Positions 9,904 through 21,295 of a stretch of 64,000 nucleotides of DNA are shown here, piece by piece. Source of the stretch: Megaleporinus macrocephalus (lineage: Eukaryota > Chordata > Actinopteri > Characiformes > Anostomidae); the NCBI GenBank assembly GCA_021613375.1, contig CM038705.1, forward strand, positions 9,571,095 through 9,635,094, written 5' to 3'. The position numbers and the translations under genes are program-made. A model generated the notes under the pieces. That model was given only the letters and a program-made list of their open reading frames with translations. It was not told the DNA's origin and searched no databases. Each line of letters opens with the position of its first letter. Position 1 is the first letter of the stretch.

Positions 9904-11545
9904 ATATATATATGCTCAGATTCAACTGTAGCTCTAGCACAGACAAATAACTGCTACAACTCGGGAAACAACAGACCACATAAGCTGCGGGAGACGACAC
10001 GCGACCTCAGCCTGTTGTGTGAGCCACAGCTCCAGACCTTGGCGTCGCCCGATGCTGCTGGCTGGGGGAGGATGTGTAACGCACCCCTATAGGGGTGTTT
10101 ACTTTAGCAAATACTCTCTTAAAATAAGGAAAAATATGGACCAGATAGGTTTGCTCTGGGAGCAGTGGAAATAAGAGACACAAGACCAGGTGTATGAAAA
10201 CTGTAGTGAATTAACAAATATAAGGTAGGGTTTAAAAAATAAAATAAAATAAAATAAATAGTAATGTAAACAAAGGTAAACAATGAGTGCAGTGAGATAT
10301 TTTCTAAAGAAAACAAATAAGACCACTAAAACAATCAACTCGGTACAACAAAAATATCAGAAAAAACAGGTATGTATTCTTTGGTTTCCATCGTTTGGGT
10401 TTATTAAAGTTATACTTATTATACTAAATAAGTATACTTTTTTGATGCTAGTAACTGTTATTTTAGGTTTGGCTTCCTATATTTAATACTCTGTCCTCGG
10501 GTAAGTATTTATAATTCACGCTTAATTATTGTAATAACTGTTGTCTTTTTATTTTCAGGTTCTTTCAGGATTCCGGACTAGCCGTTAGGGTAAGTATGGT
10601 TATTGAGTGTTCAGGTAAGTTTTAGGGTAAGTATCTATTTCTCTTCCAAAGTATTCAATAATTATCAGCCACAACCAGAATAACACAAATGATTAGTTTC
10701 ACAAAAACAGGAGAAAAAATATATAAATAGACTAATATTAAATCCCACTAATGATCAATTATACAAACAAATTCAATCAAAATTCAATAAACAGTAATAA
10801 ACACTTGGGACTGGGAACCAAGTCTCTCTAAATTCAAATAATCATTACTTCATCAATAATCAACAGTCCCTGTGAGTTTGTTAATTCCGGTCTGTTAGGT
10901 GAGAGTTAAGTGGAATGTACTTGTGGGTGAAAAATAGGGATACTCAAGTTTTGAAGCTCAGAAATAAGTCCTTTGGGCTGTGGCTCGCCATCCTGTCTCC
11001 TGCACGACTGGAGTTCATGTAACGGCAGATCCAATCTAGGTGTTTAATTATCGCCAATCTGGCAACCCATGACGATAACGCTAGTCACGAAAGTCACCAG
11101 CGGTTCTCCTCCTCCCGGTCAGTTTAGCAGCTAAATTAGCTAACGCAAGCTTTTGAGCTTTAGTAAAGCAGCAGATAGCGCTTAGCTTGCAGTGTTTACT
11201 CACAAACTTTTAAAAGACTGAAGTTTTTAGCCCGTAGCCGCAGAGAGGTCCTGTCCGCTCAGCCACCAACCGGAGAATTAGATCCTCTGGCGTCGCGAAG
11301 TTTACGGCCACACCTACTTGATTGCTAATTGGTTACATGGGTCTGCAGGCTAGGCTGCTGATTGGACAGTATTTTGCACAGTGGGCGGTCCCAGGGGTTC
11401 TGCAATCTAGCCTGCTCGCAGTTCAAATACTGTTACCAATAAATAATATGAATTTTCATTTCTTATAATTTTTTTTCTATTAATAAGTAACCTTATAGAG
11501 AAAAGTGATTTTTTTTCTTACTGATCTACTGTTAACTATTTACTT
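9904..11545. other. Spacer, no gene recognised
   Basis: Contains several donor-like GTAAGT motifs (10,500-10,630) and a more GC-rich stretch at 11,000-11,430, but no coding similarity that I recognise. It may be an unidentified mobile element beginning near the TGTAACGCACCCCTATAGG motif at about 10,075. Confidence 0.4.
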
Positions 11546-11549
11546 ATTT

Positions 11550-12360
11550 TTTTTCCTGATTAAACTGATATATCCCACCTGGATCCAATGGAAACAGTGC
11601 ACTGCAAGAGCTGTACAGAGGAATCAGTGAACTGCAAAACCCACATCCAGACAGACTTTTTATCATTGCAGGAGATTTTAACCGTGCAAAACTCAAGTCA
11701 GTTCTCCCTACATTCCATTTATACGTGGACTTTGCAATGAGGTGGGTAAACACGCTGGACTGTGCTTACTGTAACATGCCCTGCCCCTACAGGGCGGAGT
11801 CATTACTACAGAGAGCCCCCCAACCACCTACCCACCCCACTTCCCTCCTCTCTCACCCCTCTATCCCAGACATTTACACCACACGCTGCATCCGTAAGCC
11901 CACCAGCATTTTGGAAGACCCCATTCAACCCTCCCACACTCTTCTCTGCCAGCTTATTTCCCCAAGCTATTAGACTCCTGAACCAAAATCCACCCAGGAC
12001 TGTCATCTCTCACACACTCACTCACCCACACACACACTAAATGTGCTTTACACAACATAAGACAATCCTGAACTGGTCACCAACATGGTATTTAGTGACC
12101 AAAGTATTAAACACTTATCATAACAGACTCTTTTGGGGAACTCTTTTGCACTTTTGCTCTGTGTTCTATTGTTCTGTCCTGTTTCCTGTAAGTCAGTCTT
12201 GTTCTAGCATTTCTTTTTGTACTGTTGGGCTATTGTATTGTTTGCACTGTCTAGTCGTGTTGCACAGTTTGTTATGTGTTATGTTCCTTGTGGGCACCAT
12301 ATGGTCCTGGAGAAAAATGTTGCTTCACTGTGTACATGGTGGAAATTCAACTTAATTTGA
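11550..12360 (+). mobile_element. LINE (jockey superfamily) relic, endonuclease joined to 3' end
   Basis: The frame reads LFIIAGDFNRANLKSVLP, an APE-type endonuclease motif (GDFN), then jumps at about 11,735-11,760 to a C-terminal block CIRKPTSILEDP and a 3' UTR. The reverse transcriptase is missing, so this copy has a large internal deletion. The C-terminal block is repeated on the minus strand at 18,600-18,905. Confidence 0.7.
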
Positions 12361-12390
12361 ACTGATTGTAAAATAATCACTGTTATTTCA

Positions 12391-12720
12391 ACTTCACACT
12401 ACAATGACTCACTATCGCCTCCTAAGGTGCAACATGGTGGGCAGGCTTGGGCTAAGAACGATAGAACGCTAACTTCCGTAGAAATGTCTGCAACACACAG
12501 ATGTCAATACACAGACGTCTTTGACACACGGTCAAAACTGTCATTTCTTCACATTCTGTTGAAAATTTGGAAAGTTTGAAAAATTTGCACAAAATAAAAA
12601 ACAGGTATTAAAGTCAACCTTTCAACAAGTAATAAATTAGTTTCAAACTGACAGAAAACACACACCATTATAGCTATTCATGCTTATTGTTATCTCTTCC
12701 ATGTTGGCTAACAGGTTCTA
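12391..12720. repeat. Direct repeat, copy 1 (~330 bp)
   Basis: Matches 13,602-13,935 in the same orientation over ACTCACTATCGCCTCCT, AACAGGTATTAAAGTCAACC and CATGCTTATTGTTATCTC. The pair brackets exons 1 and 2 of meprin copy A. Confidence 0.85.
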
Positions 12721-13092
12721 CTGAATGTCAGTCTGTGCTTCAATCAAATCCTGAAGAAATCTTTAAATCAGACTTAAATATGGCTACATTAGTAGCATGC
12801 CCTACCACAATTATCCCCAAATTAGGTTTTCTGTTTAGCTCAGAAATGTGTCACCTTTTGTGTCATTTTTTATTTTTTTCAAACTTAAGAGCCCATTAGT
12901 ATGTCCACCCCACAGTGAACATGGTGAAACTTGGAGAAGGCAAAAAGAAAATTTTTGGGTGAACCAAATTAACACTGATATTTTAGCTTTAACACACTGT
13001 AGGAACAGATTAATGATACATAAAAACAAATGACATATGTTTACTCATAAATGTGTTAGTGTAGCTGTAAATGTTCATGCACAAAAGCTTAC

Positions 13093-13114
13093 CTTCCACT
13101 GCTGTTGGTTGGTG
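13093..13114 (-). pseudogene. Meprin exon 2 homologue, copy A
   Basis: 22 nt (19 in the intact gene; same phase). Codes HQPTAVE with donor GTAAGC, as in the intact gene. A short propeptide microexon. Confidence 0.65.
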
Positions 13115-13235
13115 CTGAGGAGAAGGAACACGATCCACATGTTACACATAAAAAAGAAATCTTTAAGCAGACGCAGTAACCATATTAATAATAAAGTGCT
13201 AAAAGAGAATAATAGGTTTCCTTTTGTAGACTCAC

Positions 13236-13292
13236 CATTAACAACACAGGGCAGATAGACAAGCTCAGCAGGAGGAAAGTAGAAAAATCCAT
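13236..13292 (-). pseudogene. Meprin exon 1 homologue (signal peptide), copy A
   Basis: 57 nt, the same length as intact exon 1. Starts ATG and codes MDFSTFLLLSLSICPVLLM, a typical signal peptide, with donor GTGAGT as in the intact gene. The block upstream (13,368-13,441) is also shared. Confidence 0.85.
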
Positions 13293-13367
13293 TTCCAAAA
13301 CAAATTTTTATCAGCCTACAAACAGTTTAAATAATGAACAATAATATTGATCGACAAACTTATTGAG

Positions 13368-13441
13368 TTTCCTAGAGTGTAGAACAACAGTCTGCTCTCT
13401 CCTTCTGAACTTAGTCTTCTCTCACACACACATAACCAGAA
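13368..13441 (-). promoter_or_regulatory. Promoter-proximal block shared with intact meprin gene
   Basis: Read on the minus strand it aligns with 45,489-45,566: CTGGTTATGTG near one end and AGAGCAGACTG near the other. The TATA-like sequence of the intact copy is not kept here. Confidence 0.5.
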
Positions 13442-13601
13442 CGCTGTCATTACAGACATTCATTAAATTATGAATTCCTTATAGAAGACATTTCTTTAAA
13501 ACAGGTTTTTCTTCTTCATTACGGAGGAATGTTCTTTATGTGCAGGCTAGTCTGTGTAAACGATTTAGACACTGAAGAAAACATGACTTGACCTGGTTTC
13601 A

Positions 13602-13935
13602 ACTTCATGATACAGTGACTCACTATCGCCTCCTGAGGTGCAAAGTGGCACAGACAGGTAGACAGGCTCGGGATTATAGAATGCTAGAATGCTAACTTCA
13701 ATACATAGACGTCTTTGACACACGCTCAAAATGGTTGTTTCTTCACATTTTATTGAAAATTGTGAAAGTTTTAAAAATATTGAAAGTTTTAAAAATGTGC
13801 ACAAAATAAAAAACAGGTATTAAAGTCAACCTTTCAATAAAAAATAAATCAGTTCCAAACTGATAGAAAACACACACCATTATAGTCCTTCATGCTTATT
13901 GTTATCTCTTCCACGTTGGCTAACAGGTTCTGTTG
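13602..13935. repeat. Direct repeat, copy 2 (~330 bp)
   Basis: Second copy of the 12,391-12,720 repeat, in the same orientation, on the far side of the copy A first exons. Confidence 0.85.
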
Positions 13936-13939
13936 ACGG

Positions 13940-14765
13940 TCTTTTGAAAGTCTTTTCATGCTTCAATCAAATGTTTTAGACACTGAAGTACAGATGAAAG
14001 AACACCAAGAAAGACATTTCTAGTTTTCTTCATCTTCTTATTATTAATATTATTATTAATAGTAATATTATAAGACATACAATTCTGGTGACCTCGAAGA
14101 CAAAAATGCAGCTGTAATTGCTCTGAAATTATTAAATTATTTTAATTTGACTATATAAACACAATTTATGTCCAAATATTGGCTGTTTTTGTTTTTTGTG
14201 CTTCTTAACTGTTCATTGCAGGCAAGCTCAAAACTTCCAAGAAACATTCAAAAATGAATGTATTTAATTTCCTCGTAATTGGACCTATGTCACTTCAACA
14301 TTCTCAACTAAATTTTTGTTATTTGTTCACTTATACAGCTGTTACTGCACCATGCATCCAGAACAGAAGACAGTCAAACACAACTTATGTCAGCAAATCA
14401 GTAGAAACTCTTAACTAAAATTGATTTAAATATTTATCTTGTGATAGAAGCTGAACTCCCATGAAAAAACATACTCCATTTTCTGAGCTGATTTACTTTG
14501 GCTGATTTAACATTTGGGATAATAATAATCTTTCAACACAATGACATGACTCCATTCAACCCCACAGGCTATTAGTACCAACAACTTCATTTTCCCTTGC
14601 CGATGTAGTACAAACTTAATGTATGTGTTATAGTGAACCCATATAAAACAGCCATTACAAGAAAGAAAGAGATAGAGTTATATTTAAAGTTCCTCCTTGA
14701 ACTATAATGGAATATGTGAATTGACCTGTCAGTAGAGGGGGGTAAGTAATCTATTAATTAATTTG
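13940..14765. other. No gene seen
   Basis: AT-rich non-coding sequence with short ATT runs near 14,040. No similarity recognised. Confidence 0.5.
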
Positions 14766-15397
14766 TCTGGCAATCTGATGGACGAGTCTGGGTTTGGCGG
14801 TTGCCAGGAGAACAGTACTTGTCTGACTGCATTGTGCTAGGTGTAACATTTGTGGAGGGGGAATTATGGTGTAGGGTTGTTATTCAGGAGTTGAGCTCCA
14901 CCTCTTACTTCCAGTGAAAGGAACTCTTAATGCTTCAGCAGACCAAGAGATTTTGGACAATTTCATTTTCCCAACTTTGTGGGAACGTTTTGGGGACGTC
15001 CCCTTCCTGTTCCAAAATGACTGTGTACCAGTACACAAAGCAAGCTCCATACAGACATGGATGAATGAGTGTGGGGTGGAAGAACTTGGCTGCACAGAGT
15101 CCTGACCTCAACCTGATAGAACACCTTTGTTATGAATTAGAGTGGAGACTGCGAGCCAGCCCTTCTCGTCCAACATCAGTGTCTGACCTTGTAAATGCAC
15201 TTCTGGAAGAACGGTCCAACATTCCCATAAACACTCTCCTAAACCGCGTGGAAAGCCTTCTCAGAAGAGTTGAAGCTGTTATAGCTGCAAGGGGTGGGCC
15301 GACATTATATTAAACTTTATGGATCAAGAAAGGGATGTCAGCCAAGTTCATATGTGTGTAAAAGCAGACAAGCAAATACTTTTGGCAACATAGTGTA
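14765..15397 (+). mobile_element. Tc1/mariner-like DNA transposon relic
   Basis: Frames code degenerate DDE transposase: DESGFGG near 14,770, KGTLNASADQEILDNFIFPT, LFQNDCVPVHKA, then QSPDLNLIEHLCYELEWRL with the final acidic residue, and a C-terminal RVEAVIAARGGP. The frame changes near 15,090 and the N-terminal DNA-binding part is missing. The 3' end AATACTTTTGGCAACATAGT (to about 15,397) resembles the terminal inverted repeat of such elements. No matching 5' repeat was found. Confidence 0.85.
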
Positions 15398-15439
15398 TCT
15401 TACCATAGCTACGTAGACAACACACAGATCTACACACAA

Positions 15440-15830
15440 CTACAGCCTCTTCAACACTTATTGTTATTACCTATAGTCAAAAAATTTCAACAGTCATGTA
15501 AACCAATAATGCAAGCAGTTTTACCATCTCAAGGACAAAAGTATAAAAGACATCTGATAGATCCAAGCTCATCTCTCCAATCCTCGTCACCACACTGGCT
15601 TCCAATTACCTGTAGAATTGGCCTTAAAGAGCACCTATTTGTATATAATACCCTGAAAAACCTTGGACAAGAATAATGTCCAAATTACCCCGTTCGCAAG
15701 TCTTCAATGGCCTTCTGGGCACCACCATCAAGCTTCACAAATGCTGGAACAAAGTCTCAGATATGGTCAGATATGCTCCTAATATAGTCCAGTTTAAAGA
15801 TGTTCTTGCCTTTGTTTAGCACTGCACATT
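15440..15830 (+). mobile_element. LINE 3' coding scrap
   Basis: The frame at 15,461-15,676 reads SPHWLPITCRIGLKEHLFVY, similar to the C-terminal HWLPVxxRIxFK motif of fish L2/CR1-type LINEs. A few more codons follow in another frame. Short and inactive. Confidence 0.6.
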
Positions 15831-16019
15831 TTTTTTTTTTGCACTTATTTTAACACAATTTATTTTATTTAATCCCTTATTTCATTTTCTATTTTATTGT
15901 CTTTAGCACTGTAATAAAAAACATTTGCTAATATTTATATTTTTTACTATATCTATTTATTTTGAATATTATGTATTTATTAATTAATTAATTATTATTA
16001 TTATTTATTTTATTTTTTG

Positions 16020-17062
16020 ATGTAATGCAGCTCTGCAGCCGAGGATGTACCCATGGCCGTTACCGCTCCCGAGGACGTCACCGCAGTCCCTGCAGCTTCT
16101 GTGACTGCTCCCCAGGCCTGTCGTGGTCATGTTTCGGCACCCTGAGTAGCCCCAGTTTCTATTCCCCGCTCTGGTCCTCGTCCTGTTCCTGATCCCGTTG
16201 CTGCTCTTTGTTCTTGCCCTGTTCTTCGCCATGCTCCTGGTCCTCGCCCTGCTTTTGTCCCTCTTCCCCATTCTGTTCCTTGTCCTGCTCCTGTCCCATC
16301 CCCTTTTCCCAGTTTGGTGTTCGTTCCTGTTATCATGTGTGTCCCAGTCCCTGTCTGTGTCCCTGTTACAGTTTGTTCCTCTCTTTTTTGGCCCAGTCCA
16401 TTATTCCCGTCTTCAGTCCAGTCTTCTGTTTCATCCCCTGTCCAGTCCCATTTCCAGCTCCCAGAATCATCCTGTGTCTGTACCCCTGTCCAGTCTGGTG
16501 TTCCCTTCCTTGTTCAGTCCTGTGTCCAAACCCCAGTTCAGTCCTATGTCCAGTCATGTGTTCATTCCCCAGCTCAGTCGTGTGTCCAGTCTTTTGTCCA
16601 GCCCTCTGTCTAGTCCTTCATCCAGCCCCTGGAGTCTGCACTTTAAGATTGGGAGTCTGTCACGCCCTGCACTGTTTTCCCACCTGTTTGTCTTTGTTTA
16701 CGTTTCCCTTCCCCTAGCCCTGTGTATCTGTTTTGATCATGTGCTCCTCGTGTCTCTGCCCTTCTCCTGCACCTAGTTTGTTTCCCTTCCTGTTTCAGGT
16801 GTTCCTTGTTGCCAGTGTCAACATACACCCTCTGTTTTGCTCCTGTGGTTGTCTGTTATTGTCTGTGTGTGTCCACATGTGGATGTTGTGTTGCTTGGAG
16901 TTCTTTGTCTTGTTCCAGTCTAAAGTATGGACTTTATTAAAAACCTGAATTCATATCCGCCTCTCCTGCCTATGCCTGCTCGCTCAAGGCAACAGTGAAG
17001 CACTCTTAATTGCTGCTGTATATGCAAACAAAACTTGCCTATCCTTGTTGTGCCTTTAGGCT
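16020..17062 (+). mobile_element. Gypsy-type retroelement 3' end with LTR
   Basis: Pyrimidine-rich, Pro/Ser-coding sequence (16,020-16,650) leads into an LTR that starts TGTCACGCC at 16,658 and runs to about 16,995. Its LTR start and Ala/Pro-type tail are like those of the 3,074-4,734 element. Long open frames here reflect base composition, not protein function. Confidence 0.65.
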
Positions 17063-17175
17063 AAAATTCATTTGGTTTCTTTTAACACAGTCTTAAAACA
17101 ATTTGTCAGCACTGATCATCTCAATACAGACTATATGCAAATTCAACCCAGGTGAACAAACCGGCTTGAGCAGAT
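17063..17175. repeat. Direct repeat, copy 1 (~110 bp)
   Basis: AAATTCATTTGGTTTCTTTT and ATATGCAAATTCAACCCA recur at 17,933-18,043. It follows the first LTR-type segment. Confidence 0.85.
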
Positions 17176-17419
17176 TGACAGTGAATAATGAGTATGTTAA
17201 TAAAATGTTTAAAAAAAGACTTTATGTTCCTGTTTATTAAAACCAAAATGTAAATAAATAATACAATAAATAAGGTCAAGTCACATTGTTACGACTACTT
17301 TCTACTTTCGATGGTGACACAAGCTGATGATGGCAGCGCTATGGCCTGGGAAATGTTTTCGTGGGTTTCTTTGGACCCAATCAAAGTTTTGGTATGAATC
17401 CATTCTTGCAGATCAGGCA

Positions 17420-17932
17420 CACCCAGTTCTTCGCCCTGCTCCTGGTCCTCACCCTGCTTTTGTCCCTGTTCCCCATTCTGTTCCTCGTCCTGTTCCTGTC
17501 ACTCACCTTGCTCCTGTTTCCTGTCTCATTCCCTGTTTCCAGTTATGTGTTTGTTCCTGTTACCGTGTGTGTCACAGTCTCTGTCTGTGTCCCTGTTACT
17601 GTTCCTGTTGCTCTGTCTTTTTTGGTCCAGTCCATTATTCCCGTCTTTCGTCCGGTCCTCTGTTTTATCTCCTGTCCAGTCCCATGTCCAGTTCCCAGTA
17701 TCGTCTGTACCCCTGTCCTGTCTGGTGTTCCCTCCCTTGTTCAGTTCTGTGTCCAAACCCCTGTTCAGTCCTCTGTTCCCTTCCCAGTCCAGTCCTCTGT
17801 TCAGTCCTCTGTGTTTAGTCCCCAGCTTAGTCATGTTTCCAGTCTTTTGTCTAGCCCCCTGTCCAGTTCTTCGTCCAGCCCTCTGGAGTCTGCAAGTTAA
17901 GGGGGGCGGTCTGTCACACCCTGCCCTGTTTT
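17420..17932 (+). mobile_element. Second copy of the Gypsy 3' tail, LTR truncated
   Basis: Repeats the 16,190-16,680 tail, then a G-rich polypurine tract (near 17,900) and TGTCACACC, the first ~20 bp of an LTR. The LTR is cut off where the 17,933 repeat begins. Confidence 0.7.
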
Positions 17933-18043
17933 CCAAATTCATTTGGTTTCTTTTAACATGGTCTCAATATGTCCACACTAATCATCTGTCACTACAGACT
18001 ATATGCAAATTCAACCCAAGTGAACAAACCGGCTAGAGTAGAT
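17933..18043. repeat. Direct repeat, copy 2 (~110 bp)
   Basis: Second copy of 17,063-17,175. With the preceding tail it shows a tandem duplication of about 0.9-1.2 kb. Confidence 0.85.
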
Positions 18044-18049
18044 ATGTGA

Positions 18050-18600
18050 TCTGCAAGAATTAATTTGTAGAGGATCAAGATTAATTAATTAATCCATCAA
18101 TTAATCAATAAATTTACCCTTTTTGCATCAAATATCTGTTTCTGAGGTTTAGGGTTGGTTTGAGGTCACTGATCTACACACTCGTTATAATATTGAAAAC
18201 ACATCAGGCCTAGCTTATATAAAAAGATAGCTCATTGGGTGAACATTGCTAAAAGGAAAAATGAAGATAAAAGAAAACAGAACTGCATTAACTGAGAGAA
18301 ACTTCTTAAGTTACTGAAACTCAGAGTAAGCTATTCTGTAGCAGATCTGAACTGTACTGTAACTCAAATGGAGATAGGTAATCTAATGCTTACAAAGTCA
18401 CACTGTACCCGCCCAAGGACCGAACCACAAACAGGTGTGTGCGCATGCGTGAATTTGTCTTGCCGAGCCCTGGGGCTGGTCTGGCGGCTGCAGAGATCTC
18501 TGATTGGCCTTGGACATCCGTGGGGTGGCTGCCACACTGGTGTGGACCTCTGGGGACATCTCAGCTCAGCAGGACGTTGGTTTTCCTGCACGCTGGCTGG
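18050..18600. other. No gene seen
   Basis: AT-rich to 18,400, then mixed sequence. No coding similarity recognised. Confidence 0.45.
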
Positions 18601-18905
18601 TCGTCAGCTTGGTTGCCTTGGACGCTTGTGTGTGTGTGTGTGTGTGTATGTATGTGTGTGTGAGAGATGACAGTCCTGGGTGGATTCTGGTACAGGAGTT
18701 TGATAGCTTGGGGAAAGAAGCGGGCAGAAGAGAGTGTGGGAGGGTTAATGGGGTCTTCCACAATGCTGGTGGGCTTACGGATGCAGCGTGTGGCGTAAAT
18801 GTTCGTGATAGAGGGGAGAGAGAGGAGGAAAGTGGGGGATCTCGGTAGTGATGACTCTGTCCGGTAGGGGCTGGGCATGTTCCAGTAAGCACAGTCCAGA
18901 ATGTT
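18600..18905 (-). mobile_element. LINE 3' end fragment
   Basis: The minus strand matches 11,740-12,050 on the plus strand, including the codon block CIRKPTSIVEDPINPP and FFPQAIKLL. A (GT)n run at 18,627-18,660 lies at its end. Confidence 0.75.
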
Positions 18906-18934
18906 TACCCACCTTGTGGTGCAGCTTAGTCAAG

Positions 18935-19400
18935 CTTTTTTCCAGAACAGGCAGGGTGGTGCGGATTTGACAGCCTGCCATCAAGTGTGCAGGGCTAACG
19001 ATAGTAGCAGCAGTTGGGGTGGCTGCACAGCAGAGCAAGGTGAGGGTCAGGCTGCTGAAGAATGCGTTTAGCTGTACCAACAGCTCTCTACACAGTACTC
19101 TTAGATTGTGGATAGTGGGGGCTTCTGTGGGGTAATGTGGTGGATAGCCCTGTCTAAACAGGACTGAGCAAACTCTGCAGAGGAGAACTGGGTGCCATTG
19201 TCTGTGATCAGTTCTTTTGGAATGCCCCACCTCACACACATACTCTTGAGCTTATTGATGACATGAAGACTTGTTGTAAGCTGCAAGTGTGCAATTTCAA
19301 TGTCTCTGGAATAATAGTCAACAACAATCAGATCATTTTTTTCCTGACAGCTCACACAGATCAGCTCCTATTTTGCACCAGGGGTCTGGCAGCAAGGGAG
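18935..19400 (-). pseudogene. Ty3/Gypsy integrase fragment
   Basis: The minus-strand frame reads LIVVDYYSRDIEIAHL (first catalytic Asp) and GIPKELITDNGTQFSS (second Asp). In a shifted frame it continues to SPAHLMAGCQIRTTLPVL, the conserved region after the core. Frameshifts near 19,110 inactivate it. It abuts the LINE fragment at about 18,905-18,935. Confidence 0.85.
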
Positions 19401-19479
19401 TAGTGATGAGTGGTTCTTTTCTTTGGGTCGACACGCCCAAATGTCAAGATGGCGTTCAGCTGGCACATAAGTGGCTACA

Positions 19480-20204
19480 ATTTTAAATATAAGGCCCATC
19501 TTGATTTCAGGTTGCTTTTAATTGTTAGCAGGGCCTTTGTGAGACATACTTGACACCAGGATTGACTCTGTTTCGGCCACATTGCTGCATACATGAGACA
19601 TCATCTAAACAATAGAGTGAAAAGCCAACATTTATAAGTAATGAGCAGAAAAAAAGTCACCACTGTGTTTAAAAGTAGGTTCATAAAGTTATTTGACATA
19701 TTAAGATAACCTAGCTGGTTAATAAGTGAAACAATTAGAACTAAAAAAATAAAACACTAATGGTGACACAGTAATTGCATTCAAAATGCTAAAAAACGAA
19801 TTGGCAGCAGGCTCCTGCTAACACTAACCACCTACCAAATTGGGACCACAAAAAAAGGATAGAGGTTAAAGGCAACCTGCACTCAACCGACTATGGATTA
19901 GACAGACGGAATAACAGAAGGTCCAAACACATATGGTAAAACTTTTAAAGTGTATTTCAATCCATGTACAATAAAACATACAGCTCATAAAATCAGCACC
20001 AATAATACATACAATAACTTAGTCTTTAGGCTTTAAAACAGAATCCAGTTAAAGAAGAAGTTGTTTTTCTTTCTTTCTAAAGTTTTTAATTATTTTATTA
20101 AAACATTTTTTTTATAAAAGGCTTATGAAGCGTTATTATAGTTTAATCTTACAAAGCACTGTTACCATGTTATAAGCATATAAGCACCGCCTTATAAATA
20201 CGGT
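19480..20204. other. No gene seen
   Basis: AT-rich sequence between the Gypsy scrap and inverted arm 2. Nothing recognised. Confidence 0.5.
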
Positions 20205-20986
20205 GTAAATCTGATTTGCAAATATGCACAATTTGCAAAAAAATACAGCATGCAAAAAATCATGTATGAAGTTACCTCTCTTTCCCCATTTCGGCTATAA
20301 CAGCCATCACTCTTCTGGAAAGGCTTTCCACAAGATACTGAATTTGCGTTTGGGGTCTTCTAGAAGCTCCTGTCTTTCATTACACCAATGAGCTCAGAGT
20401 GCTCTGATTGGTCAGCTTGCTCACTCTGTTCGGACTGGTGAATTACCAGAGCAGCTGAAAGTTGAAGTGACATTCTGCAACAGGTTCTCACCCCTAAAAG
20501 CTTACATATGGACTGTGTTATGAAATGACGTCCAACAAGCTTCAGGCAGCTGAAAAAATTGTTTTCTTTTGAAGAGAATTAAATCCCACTGGTGTGTACT
20601 GTGGTCTTAATAACTTTGCTGATCGTTTACATGCACAAACATCTACAAATCACAGACAAGAACTGGAAAAGAATAATAGGTCCCCTTTAAATTATATTTA
20701 GATAATAATAAATAATACTGTAATATTACTGTAATTATTTATTTATGTAACTAAAGTTTTTTTGCCTTGACATGTAAACTTCTGTTGTACTTTTGTTTGT
20801 TTGGGTGCAAATTTTATTACAGAATTATTCTTAATTTTGTACAGATTTCTAACAGTAATTCAGATCTTTTACAGCTTCTTTTACATTCTATACACATTTA
20901 TAATTTCTTCCTTTCTATTTACTTTCTGATGTTATATGTCATTGTGTACTCTGTATTCATTCAGTCAGTCATATTTATTTTTTTAG

Positions 20987-21018
20987 GTTTGAACCTTCAA
21001 GAAGGGAATATAAGGGAA
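20987..21018 (+). pseudogene. Meprin exon 4 homologue, copy B
   Basis: 32 nt; codes GLNLQEGNIRE. The EGD motif has become EGN. Donor GTGAGT. Confidence 0.85.
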
Positions 21019-21123
21019 GTGAGTGGATCAGAGATTATTTCTCAGTAATATATTTTATATAAGTTATAAGTTATCTTGTGACTATCTGCTGTATCATGTT
21101 TAAATAAGTGTTAATTAAACTAG

Positions 21124-21211
21124 GCCAAATCTTGGCCTCAAAGGAGTGCAATCTTGGGAAACAAGTTCCAGTGGAATGGATACATCCCCTACGTGCTGAG
21201 TGAAACTCTAC
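21124..21211 (+). pseudogene. Meprin exon 5 homologue, copy B
   Basis: 88 nt; codes QRSAILGNKFQWNGYIPYVL. Donor GTAAGA. Confidence 0.88.
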
Positions 21212-21295
21212 GTAAGAAAATACATTTTGTACTGATACGACTTTCCCATGTTTGTATTGCTTGTAAACCAAAGTGTAATGGGACTGCTGTTTCAG

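Larger units (their letters stand above)
8621..13292 (-). pseudogene. Meprin-like gene copy A (5' half only)
   Basis: Homologues of intact meprin exons 1, 2, 4, 5 and 6 lie in order on the minus strand: 13,236-13,292, 13,093-13,114, 9,012-9,043, 8,814-8,901 and 8,621-8,738. All have consensus GT donors and AG acceptors, lengths of 57, 22, 32, 88 and 118 nt (intact gene: 57, 19, 32, 88, 118), and matching phases. Codons are open in all five. The position of exon 3 can be found through conserved intron 2 sequence (below about 12,996) but reads into an early stop. No zinc-site exon or any later exon follows; instead a minisatellite and an L1 take their place. The product could only be signal peptide plus propeptide plus the N-terminal third of the protease, so I call it a truncated pseudogene. 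Confidence 0.8.

Noticed and set aside
13039..13258. Plus-strand open frame over copy A exons 1-2
   Set aside because: The minus strand carries the meprin exons with matching splice sites; the plus frame is a shadow.
16198..16776. Long Ser/Leu/Pro open frames
   Set aside because: Pyrimidine-rich Gypsy tail; all frames are open because of composition, and the duplicate at 17,440 does not conserve one frame.
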